Positions 14,761 to 25,806 of a stretch of DNA of 64,000 nt are shown here, piece after piece. Origin of the DNA: Carallia brachiata (taxonomy: Eukaryota > Streptophyta > Magnoliopsida > Malpighiales > Rhizophoraceae); assembly GCA_021464245.1 (NCBI GenBank), contig JADCRB010000002.1:1975073-2039072 (forward strand), given 5' to 3'. Numbering within the stretch: position 1 is the stretch's first letter; each line of letters starts with the position of its first letter. Both the position numbers and the translations under genes were made by a program. The notes under the pieces are model-generated. The model did not search any database. It was not told the origin of the DNA and saw only the letters and a list, made by a program, of their open reading frames with translations.

Positions 14761-14936
14761 CATGACGAAACAAATATTATGTAATTTAAATAATATAATG
14801 TTTATATCAAATAGAAGATTATACGGATCAAATTCTTTATTACATACATGTTATCTTAATGTAATTCTTATTCATCGCAAAACAAATATTACATAAACTA
14901 AATAATATAATGTTTATGTCAAAAAGATGATTATTT
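14761..14936. repeat. Degenerate direct duplication, about 113 bp apart
   Basis: A segment of about 62 bp at 14761-14822 (containing AACAAATATTATGTAATTTA) recurs at about 14874-14936 with several substitutions, both copies ending in AAGATTAT or AGATGATTAT. It looks like an old tandem duplication in AT-rich spacer DNA. Confidence 0.65.
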
Positions 14937-16427
14937 GCATCTTGTTTGACTATGTGGGATATCTATTAATAACCACCATTCTTTTGTTGTTGGAACAAAA
15001 AAAATGTTAGATATCTTTCCATGTCCCCACCCATAACTAGGATAGCATGTTCATGAGTACGTTTTTTAAGTCTCCTTTCTTGAACCAAAGTTTCTGATAC
15101 TTCTCCTCCACTCTATATCTAACACGCTATGTATTACTAAATCTTAATGATAGCTATTGTTTGAAACACTTGGGAGTCACTACATTGTGTTTGTAAGAGG
15201 GGAAAAAAAAAAAAAAAAGGACGAAGAGAAAATTAAAAGGACAAGTATTTGAAAAATATTTATGAAAAGAGAAAATCGAGAAAAAAAATAATTTTTTCTT
15301 GTTAACCACTAAACCCAATTATCTTTAAATTGAGAAAAAAATATCGATTCTTTGTTACTTTTATTAAATGATTTTACTGTCTTTACTGTACATGTATTAG
15401 TTACTATTTTATTATGGATAGTACAATGAACATTTTCACACTTATTATTTTCTTTTCTTTCATTTTTTTATTTTTTTAAATAAAAAAATTTATAATTTTT
15501 CTCTTTTTATTATCTTTTTTTAAACAAAAAAAAAAACTAAAAATTTACTTCACTTTTACTTTTTTCTCTCTCCTATTTCTCACTCTCCTTTTTTTCTCCC
15601 CGTTGACTCATGCGGACACTTGGGTTGGGTGTCCTGGCTTATATTTGACGTTAGAATATTCCAATATTCGATTTATTTAAGTGGGGAAGTGGATCCAATT
15701 TATTTGTGGACGCATCTAATTTGTATTGGGTGGACCCACATTTTTGAGCCAGATGCCGAATCGTAGAGAACCAGCAAGCCTGTGGGGAAACCCATTTTCC
15801 GACCGAAAAAAGAGACTATATTTAGTAATTTTGTAATTTTTTTTATTTGATGATTTAAAATAAAAGATACATACGACATATTATTTTATAATTTATTTTA
15901 TTTTAATATATATGATAAAAATTAATATAAAAAAAAAGAATGATGTCTCCTCCCTTTTGATGTAGCCTCACTATTTAATCTTGACATTGATAAAATTCGA
16001 AGCTGTGAATTTTTGCTAATAATTATAGTTATAATAATGATTATTTATATAAGTAACGCATAATATCCAAGGCATTAGCCAGAGAGAGACGTTTGGTATG
16101 GGAAAACAATAAACACAGAAGACATAGTTGGGGGGACAAATCACATTGAAGAGGAGCTGCTCCTCGCTCACTTGCTGCTAATTGAGTTTTTTCCCCCTTT
16201 TTTTTAGCTAATTTTAAATCATCACATTAATAAATCCTTATACCCTCTAATCTACGTCTTTGTCTGCGGCCCTCGTTGCTTTTGAGTCTCTTCGCGTGCT
16301 CATATTTCATAAATTCTGGCTTTGAAAGGGATCAAAGAATCGAAATTTAGATGAATTAGATGGTTTTGTGATCTGGGTCTTGTTTGTTTTTTTGTTTTTT
16401 TGTTTTTTTGTTTTTGGTTTGCGGGTT

Positions 16428-16466
16428 CGTGTGTGTGTGTGTGTGTGTGTGTGCGTGAGAGAGAGT
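16428..16466 (+). repeat. (GT)n-(GA)n microsatellite in the presumed 5' leader
   Basis: About 12 GT units are followed by a short GA run, ending roughly 18 bases before the transporter ATG at 16484. It is probably in the 5' untranslated region. Such leader microsatellites are length-variable. Confidence 0.8.
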
Positions 16467-16483
16467 GAAACGCAGGTGGAGAG

Positions 16484-19255
16484 ATGGAAGAGAGTGGGTT
16501 GTGTCAGTGGAACGTGGTCAGATCTCTACTCGCGATTGTTCAATGGTGGGCTTTCAATGTTACCGTGATTGTCATGAACAAGTGGATCTTTCAGGCATGT
16601 TTCTTCTTCTTCTTCATCTTCTTCTCTTTGTTTATAAGGTGCGTTTTTAAACTTTGATTCGGCTACGGATTCACTTTGATGGGTTAGCTTAATTTTGCTT
16701 TATTTTCTCAGTTTTGCTAATTTTGTTCAAGGAATGAGCTCTCTGTTGCTTCCGTAATAGATGTTTTTGTAGAATTTTCTTGATGGTCATGCAGAATCTG
16801 TTATATATGCTGATTTTTCTGATGCCTCTTGTTTGATGAATTAGCTTAGTTTTAACGTTCGCTTTCTGGCTATGTATTGGTTTTCGGATCCGGGCTCCAA
16901 ATTATTTGAGTTTGAACCATATTGCTGTGTTTCATTTTCGACATATTTCTTACCAATTCAGATGTTCATGAAAATTTGGGGGCTTCAGTATGATTTTTCT
17001 TTTTTAGCTAATATGTGAGAAGTTTGCTCCCACAGACGTGCTTAGGACAGCCTAATAAATTATCAGATAACTTTTGCAAATCGGCAACCACAGGAAAAAC
17101 GAAAATAAGGTCTACTTGTTGGAATATTATAATTGGACGAATTATCGGATATTATGGTGGGTTAGTAATGCCTTAGCTTGTATGTTTGTTTGATTTTTCC
17201 GTGTCTTCTTCATTCCAAAATGGATTCAGATTCTAGAGCATTGACGCTTGTCTGTCATTTGGTGAATTTGTTTTCACTAGTTCATTCATTTACCCTTGTA
17301 AGGTGGCCCCGAACTCTCCGAGTGAGATGTTTGAATTGAATACGCAGCGAGATGTTTGAATTAAATACGGACTTCCCTGTCTAATGTTTGACGATTAGCT
17401 ATATGTACAAAGTTGTGTTTGATTTTTCTTTGTCCCTTGTTTCCGAATTGTGGAGTTTGTCAAATGTAAGTTCACCGATATGCTTCCCCTTCCGTTGTTC
17501 GCAGAATCCTTGGCAACTTACATTTACCTTAAAATGTTCTTTATGGAACTTTTATAACTGACAAAGTAGCATACTTGACATTCATGCACATTGACCTAAC
17601 TTTGTTAATTTGATATGATTCAATTTGCAGAAATGTGATTTCAAGTTTCCACTATCAGTGTCTTGCGTTCACTTCATATGCTCATCCATTGGAGCATATC
17701 TTGTAATTAAGGTATTGAAGCTCAAACCCTTGATAGTGGTTGACCCTGAAGATCGCTGGCGAAGAATATTTCCAATGTCATTTGTATTCTGTATCAACAT
17801 TGTGTTGGGGAATGTGAGCTTGCGATATATTCCAGTTTCTTTTATGCAAACTATAAAGTCATTCACTCCTGCAACCACAGGTCAGGATCACATGTATTGA
17901 CATGAGCTGTCATATTTTGGCTGAATTTTGTTTATATTCTCAGTTTGAACATATCTCACTGGCATCTTATCTCGAGGGATTGGGTCAGTTGTTTTGCAGT
18001 GGTTGGTATGGAGAAAGCACTTTGACTGGCGAATTTGGGCATCGTTAGTACCAATTGTTGGAGGAATACTCCTAGCATCTGTTACTGAGCTTAGTTTTAA
18101 TATGCTTGGATTTTGTGCTGCCTTGTTTGGATGTTTGGCTACTTCTACAAAGACAATCCTTGCTGAATCTCTCCTTCACGGATACAAATTTGACAGGTAG
18201 TGCAGATGTTCTTGCTTGCTACTCTTGTTCTCCACTCGTGGTTGTTTCTTCATGTTAATATCTTGTCAAGAAACTAAAAATGTTTGCATCTGGTTCTGCT
18301 GGGGCTTTCTTTATTTTGCTTCTCAATGCAAGAATGCTGTTCTTTTATTGTTTATATCTGATTTCTTTGTTCTATTGTACCCTGCTGTACGTTGTTTAGC
18401 ATAAACACAGTTTACTACATGGCACCTTTTGCGACCATGATCCTGGGAGTACCAGCAATACTGCTTGAAGGAAGTGGGATCTTAGAATGGTTCTACACCA
18501 ACGAGTCCATCATGTCTTCGCTTGTAATCATTTTCTGCTCGGGGGTGTTGGCATTCTGTCTTAACTTCTCTATCTTTTATGTGATTCATTCCACAACAGC
18601 GGTGACATTTAATGTTGCCGGAAATCTCAAGGTGAGATAATCTAGAAAATCTGGTCATTTATGTCATCCCTAATGTCTGTGCGATTATCTATTATTCACA
18701 GTTTCATGCTTTGTACAGGCACACTAACACCGGCCCTTGCGTTCCTCCACATAGAAATTCTCTTATCCCGTGTTGACAATACTGACTCCTAGATGTTGCA
18801 TATATCATTTACGCAATTTTTGCCCTTGCATGTAGACTTCTGATTCTTCTTCTTTGACCCTGCTTCTCATTCCCTTGATTGGAACTTTGGACCAATCAAA
18901 CCTTATATATTCTAGATTTCAATCTCATACTCGTGGATACTTCTAAAAGTTTATTTTTGTATAGCTAATTCCCATTGCATTATTGTCATCGCTCTTAATA
19001 GTGAGTGCCCATGGTTACTCCTTGTAGGTTGCTGTTGCTGTCTTGGTTTCATGGTTGATATTCCGGAACCCGATTTCAGCTTTGAATGCTGTTGGATGTG
19101 CTATAACTCTTGGAGGATGTACATTCTATGGGTACGTGAGGCACATGCTCTCCAAGCAGCAACAACCACTGCCTGGAACTCCCAGGACACCCCGGACTCC
19201 GAAAAATCGTATGGAATTGCTTCCCCTTGTAAACGATAAACTAGATAAGGTGTAA
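16484..19255 (+). CDS. GONST5: Golgi nucleotide-sugar (UDP-galactose type) transporter, GONST5/UGALT1-like
   Basis: This is a TPT/EamA-type antiporter of about ten membrane helices, expected to carry a nucleotide sugar (UDP-galactose in the closest Arabidopsis relative, from memory) into the Golgi lumen in exchange for the nucleotide monophosphate. Exons: 16484-16594, 17631-17880, 17989-18196, 18400-18631, 19028-19255. All phases agree and give 342 residues, the normal length. It starts MEESGLCQWNVVRSLLAIVQ and includes RRIFPMSFVFCINIVLGNVS and YIPVSFMQTIKSFTPATT in exon 2, with a proline- and threonine-rich tail (PGTPRTPRTPKN) ending LVNDKLDKV. Intron 1 starts GC instead of GT (CAG|GCATGT); only this boundary preserves the conserved MNKWIFQ-K junction. 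No frame break is seen. Substrate assignment is inferred from homology. Confidence 0.93.
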
Positions 19256-20492
19256 CTAAGAGGTTAGGCATGTGTTGTTGGCATTCGGCATAGAGTTGAT
19301 GCGAATACAAAAAGGAAGATACTGAAAAAAGTGTACTTCATTCACTTGGTTGTGTGAAAGCCCATTAGATCATTGGGTAAAATCTTGAAGATATGTTTGT
19401 TTTTAGTTTACTCTTTTATGCTGTTTTTTTATGCTGTGTTTGGTGTGTGAGAGAAAATAAGAAGGAAAAGAAAAATATAATTATATTAATATTTATTTTT
19501 CTTTCTGTTTATTTTCTACATCATTTTAAATAATTTTATTTTCTTTTCGTTTTTTCTCTTATAAATTATTATTCATATTTTCTTTCGTCACATTATTTTT
19601 TTCTTATATTTTTTAACCACTCCAAATAATTTAATTTTTTTTTATTTTTTTTCACAAATTATTATTCATCTTTTATTTCATCATATTTTTTTTTTACTTT
19701 TTATATCACTCCAAACAATGTTATTTTCTTTTCATTTCCCTTATCTTTCTTTCTCTCCCTCCTCTCATTTTTTCACATTCCAAAAATACTCTTAAAGATA
19801 TGTTTACTGCTAAAATTTTGCTTGCTCGAAATCTTGGAGGCAGCCCAAATTCGGTCTTAACTTCATCATCTCTACAGCTTTATCTCATTTGGCCCAAAAC
19901 TAAAAGTAAAGGGAGTCTATAATAATAATTTATTACTTTTAAGATTCACTCAGCAACCAACCCGATATGAGTTGGTGGGTGGTGACGTAAAGATTGGTAA
20001 CTTCTCCTCTCTATTGATAACAAGTACTTTCTCCGCAACTGTAAGCCATTCAGGACTTCAATGCTTCAGTGCTCAAATTAATGAATGCAACTCTCAAAAC
20101 GGTTTCACAGCATTGAAGCCTGCAACCCATCAGACTAATCATGCTATTGATTGCTACAATGCACTCCAATTTGGATTTCGAATAACTCGACCGAAAAAAC
20201 CAGTGGTTCGCTTCCTGTCTTTTTATTTATTTTTTGATTAAGTTTGATCATGGCGCATCTCCTTAATGACAAAGAAAACTAGTGGGAGATTCAGGATTTC
20301 ATCAATGATAATCTTAAGACTATATATTATTATTACAATTTATCTAGTTTTTGAGAATGATAAAGGCGGATATTTCTATCATTACCTGGAAGGGACTAAG
20401 ATTAGGGAGGGGTCTGGTTAAAACTTAGTAGTTACAGAGGGTGACGGACAGGAGTGCTAATTAAAACGCCAATTTTGAGCTGAACTAGAAAG
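19256..20492. other. Intergenic region downstream of the transporter
   Basis: It holds the transporter's 3' flank, a Tourist-like MITE (19432-19791), and about 700 bp with no recognisable feature. An open frame at 19972-20241 (+) encodes no recognisable domain and is not annotated as a gene. Confidence 0.6.
19432..19791. mobile_element. Tourist-like MITE, TTA duplication
   Basis: The element reads TTA|TGCTGTGTTTGG at the left and CCAAAAATACTC|TTA at the right, with exact 3-bp TTA duplications. The T-rich modular interior matches the other MITEs of this family in the window. It lies about 180 bp downstream of the transporter stop codon, possibly in its 3' flank. Confidence 0.68.
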
Positions 20493-21499
20493 TTAAGCCA
20501 ATAGCCAGAAGTTTTTCTGCCATCTGGTGTTGATGAGGTACCCACCAACGCCTTTGCTCTGCTTCCTCACTCCAATGGTCAAGCAATCTACATTGTTGAT
20601 GCAGTGCTCCACAAATTCTTCATGGCTGCTGACCCCACAAAAGCTGCACAAAAAGCCCAACAATCCAAGGGTTTAGAGATCAAGATCAAGAGGAAGATGT
20701 AAAGAGAGATCAAAGGGTTATTATGCAGGGCAGAGAAATGTGTGACAGTGTGAGATATTCAGAATAATGGACCAACCAGTTGATGAGTGGGAGGGCCTTT
20801 TCTGACCCAGTACTAGCACGGACACCTCTAGCTTCTTCACTTGGCTCATTACGGTGGCCAATTTGGGTCCTTGGATCACTAGTGCTTCCACCTCCACCTG
20901 AATGTTACCCAAATTTTAGGCTGATTAATGAAAACAACAGAATGGAACTAAAAACACATCTGGGTTCGTTTCTTCAAGTTTTATCTATGGATCTCAGAAC
21001 TTGATAATGAAAGAAACAGACAATAAAAAAATATTTAAAGAGCATGCATGTGCCTAAACTTCACTTAATTCAATTTGCAAATTCAAACCTCAGGTTTTGA
21101 AGCCTTGCAAAGTGAGCCCAGACTGCTAGCAAGATAAGGAGAAAAAGATCAGACCCAGAAGCACTTTCACTGCCATTGGAACCAGAGGATATAATATGAA
21201 GCAAAGTAAGCAAGTCCCTTGTTAGCCACATGAGTGAGAGCCCACATCATTGCATGCTTGGATTGTGAGGTTTGATCCACCACAACCATCACTCTCTTCC
21301 TCATAACCAAACCACCATTAACATTTTCATCATTACCATAGCCATACATTAAGCCCTTCCATTTGCGTCAAGCCTCCCAAACACCCACTGTTTTTTATCT
21401 CACCACCTTCAACGTGCTGTACTTCCCCCACCTCCTGGATGTTGATCTCCAGCCCTCCTTGCCACTCAGCTGTCTCAAGAATGAACCTGACCTTGGCAT
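20493..21499 (-). pseudogene. Universal-stress-protein-like gene with several frame breaks
   Basis: The remains encode a USP-domain (adenine nucleotide alpha-hydrolase-like) plant protein of unknown substrate. Exon 1 (21089-21499) opens MPRSGSFLRQLSGKEGWRS, then hits a stop; the frame changes again before MRKRVMVVVDQTSQSKHAMM, again after ALTHVANKG (the expected DLLTLLHII continues in another frame), and again before SPYLASSLGSLCKASKPE. Exon 2 (20777-20897) has EVSVLVLGQKRPS. Exon 3 (20493-20643) is well preserved, with EEFVEHCINNVDCLTIGVRK and the terminal RWQKNFWLLA. At least three breaks fall within about 400 bp, denser than in neighbouring genes, so a real pseudogene is likely, though sequence error cannot be excluded. 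From memory, relatives are the Arabidopsis At1g44760/At1g69080 proteins. Confidence 0.72.
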
Positions 21500-23046
21500 T
21501 TTCTTCACCTATTTGCCTCTTATAGATAGATTATATGTGTTCTAACAGTGAAATGGTAGGTAACAATGAACAGTAGTGGCAGCCTGTGGCTCCACAGAGA
21601 GAGAGATAGGGAGATCATATAGGGGAACAGTGGGATTTGTTTGTTTTATAATGCTTGATAAACAAATGAAGCTAAAACCCAAAAAGAAAAAAGAAATAGG
21701 TAAATGGGAAAAAGTCATAATAAAATTTTTGATCAGATTAAAGCAGAGTAAAATTGAAATAGATAATAAGATTACTGAATTATTTTTGAAATAAAAATAA
21801 ATAAATTATTAATTTTTATTAGATATAATATGTAGTTATTTTAATAGTATTTAAAATATAATTATATAGTGAAACTTTAATACTTTATTTAGTTTGTTGG
21901 ATTTGTATGTGAAAAAAAAAGGATTAAAAAAAATATAATTATTATATCTTTTTTTTTTCCAAAGGATTTTTTTACAATTTTTTATTAATTTAAATAAAAT
22001 TATTTTTTTATAATTTTTTTCTTATAAATTACTATTTATTTTTATTTATTATTTTTTATAAATTTTTATCAATTCAAATAATTAATTTTTTTATAATTTT
22101 TTTATTTTTTTCATAATTTTTTATTAATTTAAATTAATTTATTTTATTATTATTATTATTATTTTTTTTACGATGTTCTAACAATTTAAACACAACATAA
22201 AATGCATTGTGATGTCAGAAAAAGAGATAAGAGGAGGTTGAGAAAAGAAAGACAAAAATAAAGAGACACAAAGAGAGAGAGAGACAGAGAGAGAACGGAT
22301 TGCAGGTGGTGGGTGATGATGATGGGAATCAATCAAGTTTTTTTTCCTTTTTGAATCTTTTGTGCAGGTTAGGGTCACGGGGATCACTGGCCCGGATGTG
22401 GCCTTACACAAACAATCGCTTTGGTCAGTTTCTTGATGATGAAACTGTGGATCCTCTGTACTATCTATCCATCTGTATCGGCTTTTATGCTGATTTTTTT
22501 TTTCTTTTTGTTTTTTTTGGTCGAATGCTGATATTTTTTTTTCGTCCTAAGGAGTGGGCCATTACACCTGCAAAAGAAGAAGATAGAAACTAATAGGACC
22601 ACGGCTTACTCCGGAAAAAAGAAAAAAAAAAAAGTTAAAGTGAACATAAAATTAATATATATAAATTTAAATTATTAAATTATAAAAATTTTATTAAATT
22701 TATAAAAAAATAAATAAATTAATTTTTTTTTACGTATTATAAATTATATAGTTATGTAATGATAAAAAAAAAAATCTTATGACAAGTGGTTTTCAACTAT
22801 AATATATTATATTTATAATATTCACGTCTTTCTCTTTGGCCAAATGCTCAACAATAAGTTGTATAGCCGAGTGACTTGTATAACTGAGTGACTTGAAAGG
22901 GTAATATAGTAAATGTACGTCACTAAGTAGTTGTCATGTTAAATAATTATTAAATAATTGTTATTAAAAGACACATCAAGATATAATTAATAATTAAAAA
23001 TATATAATTTTAATAATAATATATAATATATTAAATAAAATTCTAC

Positions 23047-23047
23047 G

Positions 23048-23092
<45 letters not shown>
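23047..23092. repeat. (TAA)n microsatellite
   Basis: About 15 uninterrupted TAA/ATA units in AT-rich spacer DNA. Probably length-polymorphic. Confidence 0.9.
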
Positions 23093-23094
<2 letters not shown>

Positions 23095-25016
23095 TTCGTT
23101 TATTAATTAAAATGTCATGGAAGTTGCCTAATTTACAATTAAAAATATTTTCCTAAAGGGACAGTAAAATTGTCTTGCGATCGTGTTCATACTATCATTG
23201 CTTTGTAGAAGCAACGAATCACTGGCGTAGCAATAGGATTGCTGTTTTCTTTGCTTCCCCTCATTCACAAGTCAGTCGTCAGAAGAATCAGTAATGAATC
23301 CTGACCAAATGACAGCCTATAATTGCACGATTTTTTAATATAAAATCTTTTTAAAGTCGGGCAAATTTATATAAACATATTTGATAAAATATGTAATAAA
23401 TTTAAAAATATTTAACACATTATTTATTTTTTTAATTTAATATATTTTTTATAATTTAATAATTTAAATTATTATATATTTATTATATTTTTATAATTAC
23501 GTATTTAAAAAAATTTTCTATCTTATAGAGCAACAACATAATGAATGAGAGGAAATTGTCAGAAATTTGTGGGCCTCGTGAATTGGGTTTCTCTGATTTC
23601 TCGTGTCAGAAGTCGCAGAGTCGTATTTTCAAATAATTGCTCTCGCTAAACTCGCTGATGCCTACCCACCCCCCACGCCCTCTCTCTCTCTGCTCTGGAA
23701 TTGCCAGTCGCTAACCCGAACCTCCTAATCCCATCTTCGCTCCAGTGCTGCTCTCTTCTCTGCTTTGTTTTCTACTTCATTTCTAATCACAATTTGCACA
23801 AGTCAATCAGTCATACATTTTTTTTTTTTTTTTTGGGTTTCTGCTCCTGCAGGAAAATTACAGTCATACATCTTTTGAACACAGAAGTTTAAACTTTGTT
23901 CCTGTAGATCATGCTTGTGCACAGAAATTATTATTACACCATACTTAGTTTATAGAATTAATCAATGCTGTATAAATTATTATGAAATATACAACAAAAT
24001 TACAACTACTTCAGTTAGTGAAATTAGATATAAAATAAAATTTTAATTTTAAACGAGCAAATTTTAGAATTGGATAGTGCAATTATAATTCTAAGTTTGG
24101 AACACCCATGATCCCAAAAGAAATTGCACATCTAACGCACTAGAATCAATAGAGAACGAAAATGGACTACTTTTAAAATACGTTCACCGTAAAAAAAAAC
24201 AACGCTTGAAGAAGCATGCCCTATTTTGTCTTGGTCCACGAACACATACACAGAAAAATCCCCAGAAAGAGTAATTTATAATATGAAACTTCTTAAGCGA
24301 CTATTAAAACCGAAAGCAAGATTACCATTTTAATTAGAAGCAAAATTATTAAATACACTTAATGAAATATATAGAAAATACACAGTTAATCAAATAACAT
24401 TCAACATTTTATCTATTTTTAATTTTTTAAAATTTAATATACTTTTTTTTATTTAATTTTGTGTCTATTGCGTTTCTATTTATATATGCCTATAAAATTT
24501 CTGTTTAGTTAATGTTGGAAATCAGATATTTGTATATTCATATAGATTATTATATATATATATTTTTTTTTTGTTACAAAGATATGATAATAGAGTACAT
24601 ATGACCGAAAGTCTAAATATAGTATTATAACTACTAAACACACGGGCCAATATTAAATTATTTTGTTGCCTGGGACATTGTTATGATTTAACTATTTCCA
24701 CCAGCATAGTGAATTCGCACGAAACCAAAATCATCAAAATGAGTTACATCACTTACATGACACGGCAAGGTTATCTCCGGCTTTTAAAACAGAGCCAAAA
24801 ACAGTTCACGGGAATTTGTGCAACTGACGAAACACCCAAGCAAAACGGCCAAACCGAGAAGGGAGAGAACAGCATCTGAATTTTGTGTTCCCATGAAGTC
24901 ATGACCCACTTGAAAAGATGGACTGGACGGGGAAAAGTTTGATAATACAGACGAATTAGCATTCAGCAACATCTTCCTCCGCTTCTCGTGAACCGTGGAG
25001 CAGGATAATATTTTGA

Positions 25017-25021
<5 letters not shown>

Positions 25022-25067
<46 letters not shown>
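25022..25067. repeat. (AT)n microsatellite bordering a MITE
   Basis: About 23 AT units run directly into the left end of the MITE at 25068; shorter TA runs also lie between the two MITE copies. Insertion of MITEs into TA repeats is known for Micron-type elements. Confidence 0.9.
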
Positions 25068-25069
<2 letters not shown>

Positions 25070-25191
25070 CCATTTCAATGAATGTATGATAAATTATGGA
25101 CATTAACATGTAACATTGAGCCTCATCAATGAGGTCAATGTAATATTATTTTAGTGGACGCTTCAAGGCGATTAGTTGCATTGAAATGGTT
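25068..25191. mobile_element. Short MITE, copy 1, in TA repeat
   Basis: A 124-bp unit with inverted ends AACCATTTCAATG and CATTGAAATGGTT, flanked on both sides by TA repeats. A second copy lies 82 bp away in opposite orientation. No coding capacity. Confidence 0.75.
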
Positions 25192-25273
25192 TATATATAT
25201 ATATATATATTAACCTCATGAAATTGGTTACATGCATTGACGTCATCAACATATAACCATTGGTTATATATAT

Positions 25274-25393
25274 AACTATTTCAATGCAATTAATCGCCTT
25301 GAAACATCCACTAAAATAACATTACATTGACTTTATGAGCCTCAACATTACATGTTCACGTCCATAATTTATCATACATTGACGAAATTCGTT
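25274..25393. mobile_element. Short MITE, copy 2, inverted relative to copy 1
   Basis: A 120-bp unit whose reverse complement matches copy 1 along its whole length (for example AATTATGGAC and CTTCAAGGCGATTA cores, with substitutions). Together the copies form a palindrome with arms of about 120 bp and an 82-bp loop that contains TA repeats and the palindrome AACCATTGGTT. Confidence 0.72.
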
Positions 25394-25806
25394 TATATGC
25401 AGATTAGTTCCCCTATAAACAACGCAAGGGCAAATTTGCAGGCTATTGGACGAGAAAGTAATTTCAACTGTACGGCCCATATTTTAAATAACATCATCAA
25501 CAAATAATCATCATCAGATTTACAATTAGTGAAGACATCAAACAGTCTACTAGGGTTAGACACTAACAATGGTAGTTTTCCCCTCTGATTGAGGGGTTCT
25601 CAGTACAGTAATGTTAGGTACCATGCTGCAGCCTGGCAAACTAGTAAAGGCAGCCAAATCAGAAGGTTCTCTAGTCAACAAGTTGCACCATAAAAAGGGC
25701 TTGCTTGTATGATAGCCTTCATTCCTCTATGACTATCGAAGAAGTGAGTGAACAGGTTATGTGCGCTTTGTTAGTGTTAATTGAATAGAAAACATGATTC
25801 TTTATG

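Larger units (their letters stand above)
12333..16483. other. Divergent intergenic region between PDS5 and the nucleotide-sugar transporter
   Basis: The two genes are transcribed away from each other, so this 4.1-kb spacer should hold both promoters. It contains a Tourist-like MITE at 12803-13151, a 32-bp tandem repeat at 14329-14392, a degenerate duplication near 14761-14936, and a GT/GA microsatellite just before the transporter start. 13580-13880 is very AT-rich with weak inverted ends (GAGTTTATTTG against GAGTTTGATTG) that could be another MITE. I see no conserved coding segment. Confidence 0.6.
21500..25806. other. Gene-poor AT-rich intergenic region
   Basis: This holds a T-rich block at 21960-22165 resembling the MITE interiors but without clear ends, a (TAA)n microsatellite, long AT-rich stretches near 22620-23100 and 23330-23520, and the TA-flanked inverted MITE pair at 25022-25393. 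A minus-strand open frame at 24784-25023 has a hydrophobic C-terminal segment (DAVLSLLGLAVLLGCFVSC) but no family I recognise. 25400-25800 is presumably the 3' flank of the ELG1-like gene. Confidence 0.55.

Noticed and set aside
19972..20241. 89-codon plus-strand ORF in the spacer after the transporter
   Set aside because: No recognisable motif or plausible splice partner, and the composition is consistent with spacer.
22178..22593. ORFs of 77 and 97 codons on opposite strands
   Set aside because: Composition is dominated by GA/CT repeats and T runs, and no domain is recognisable on either strand.
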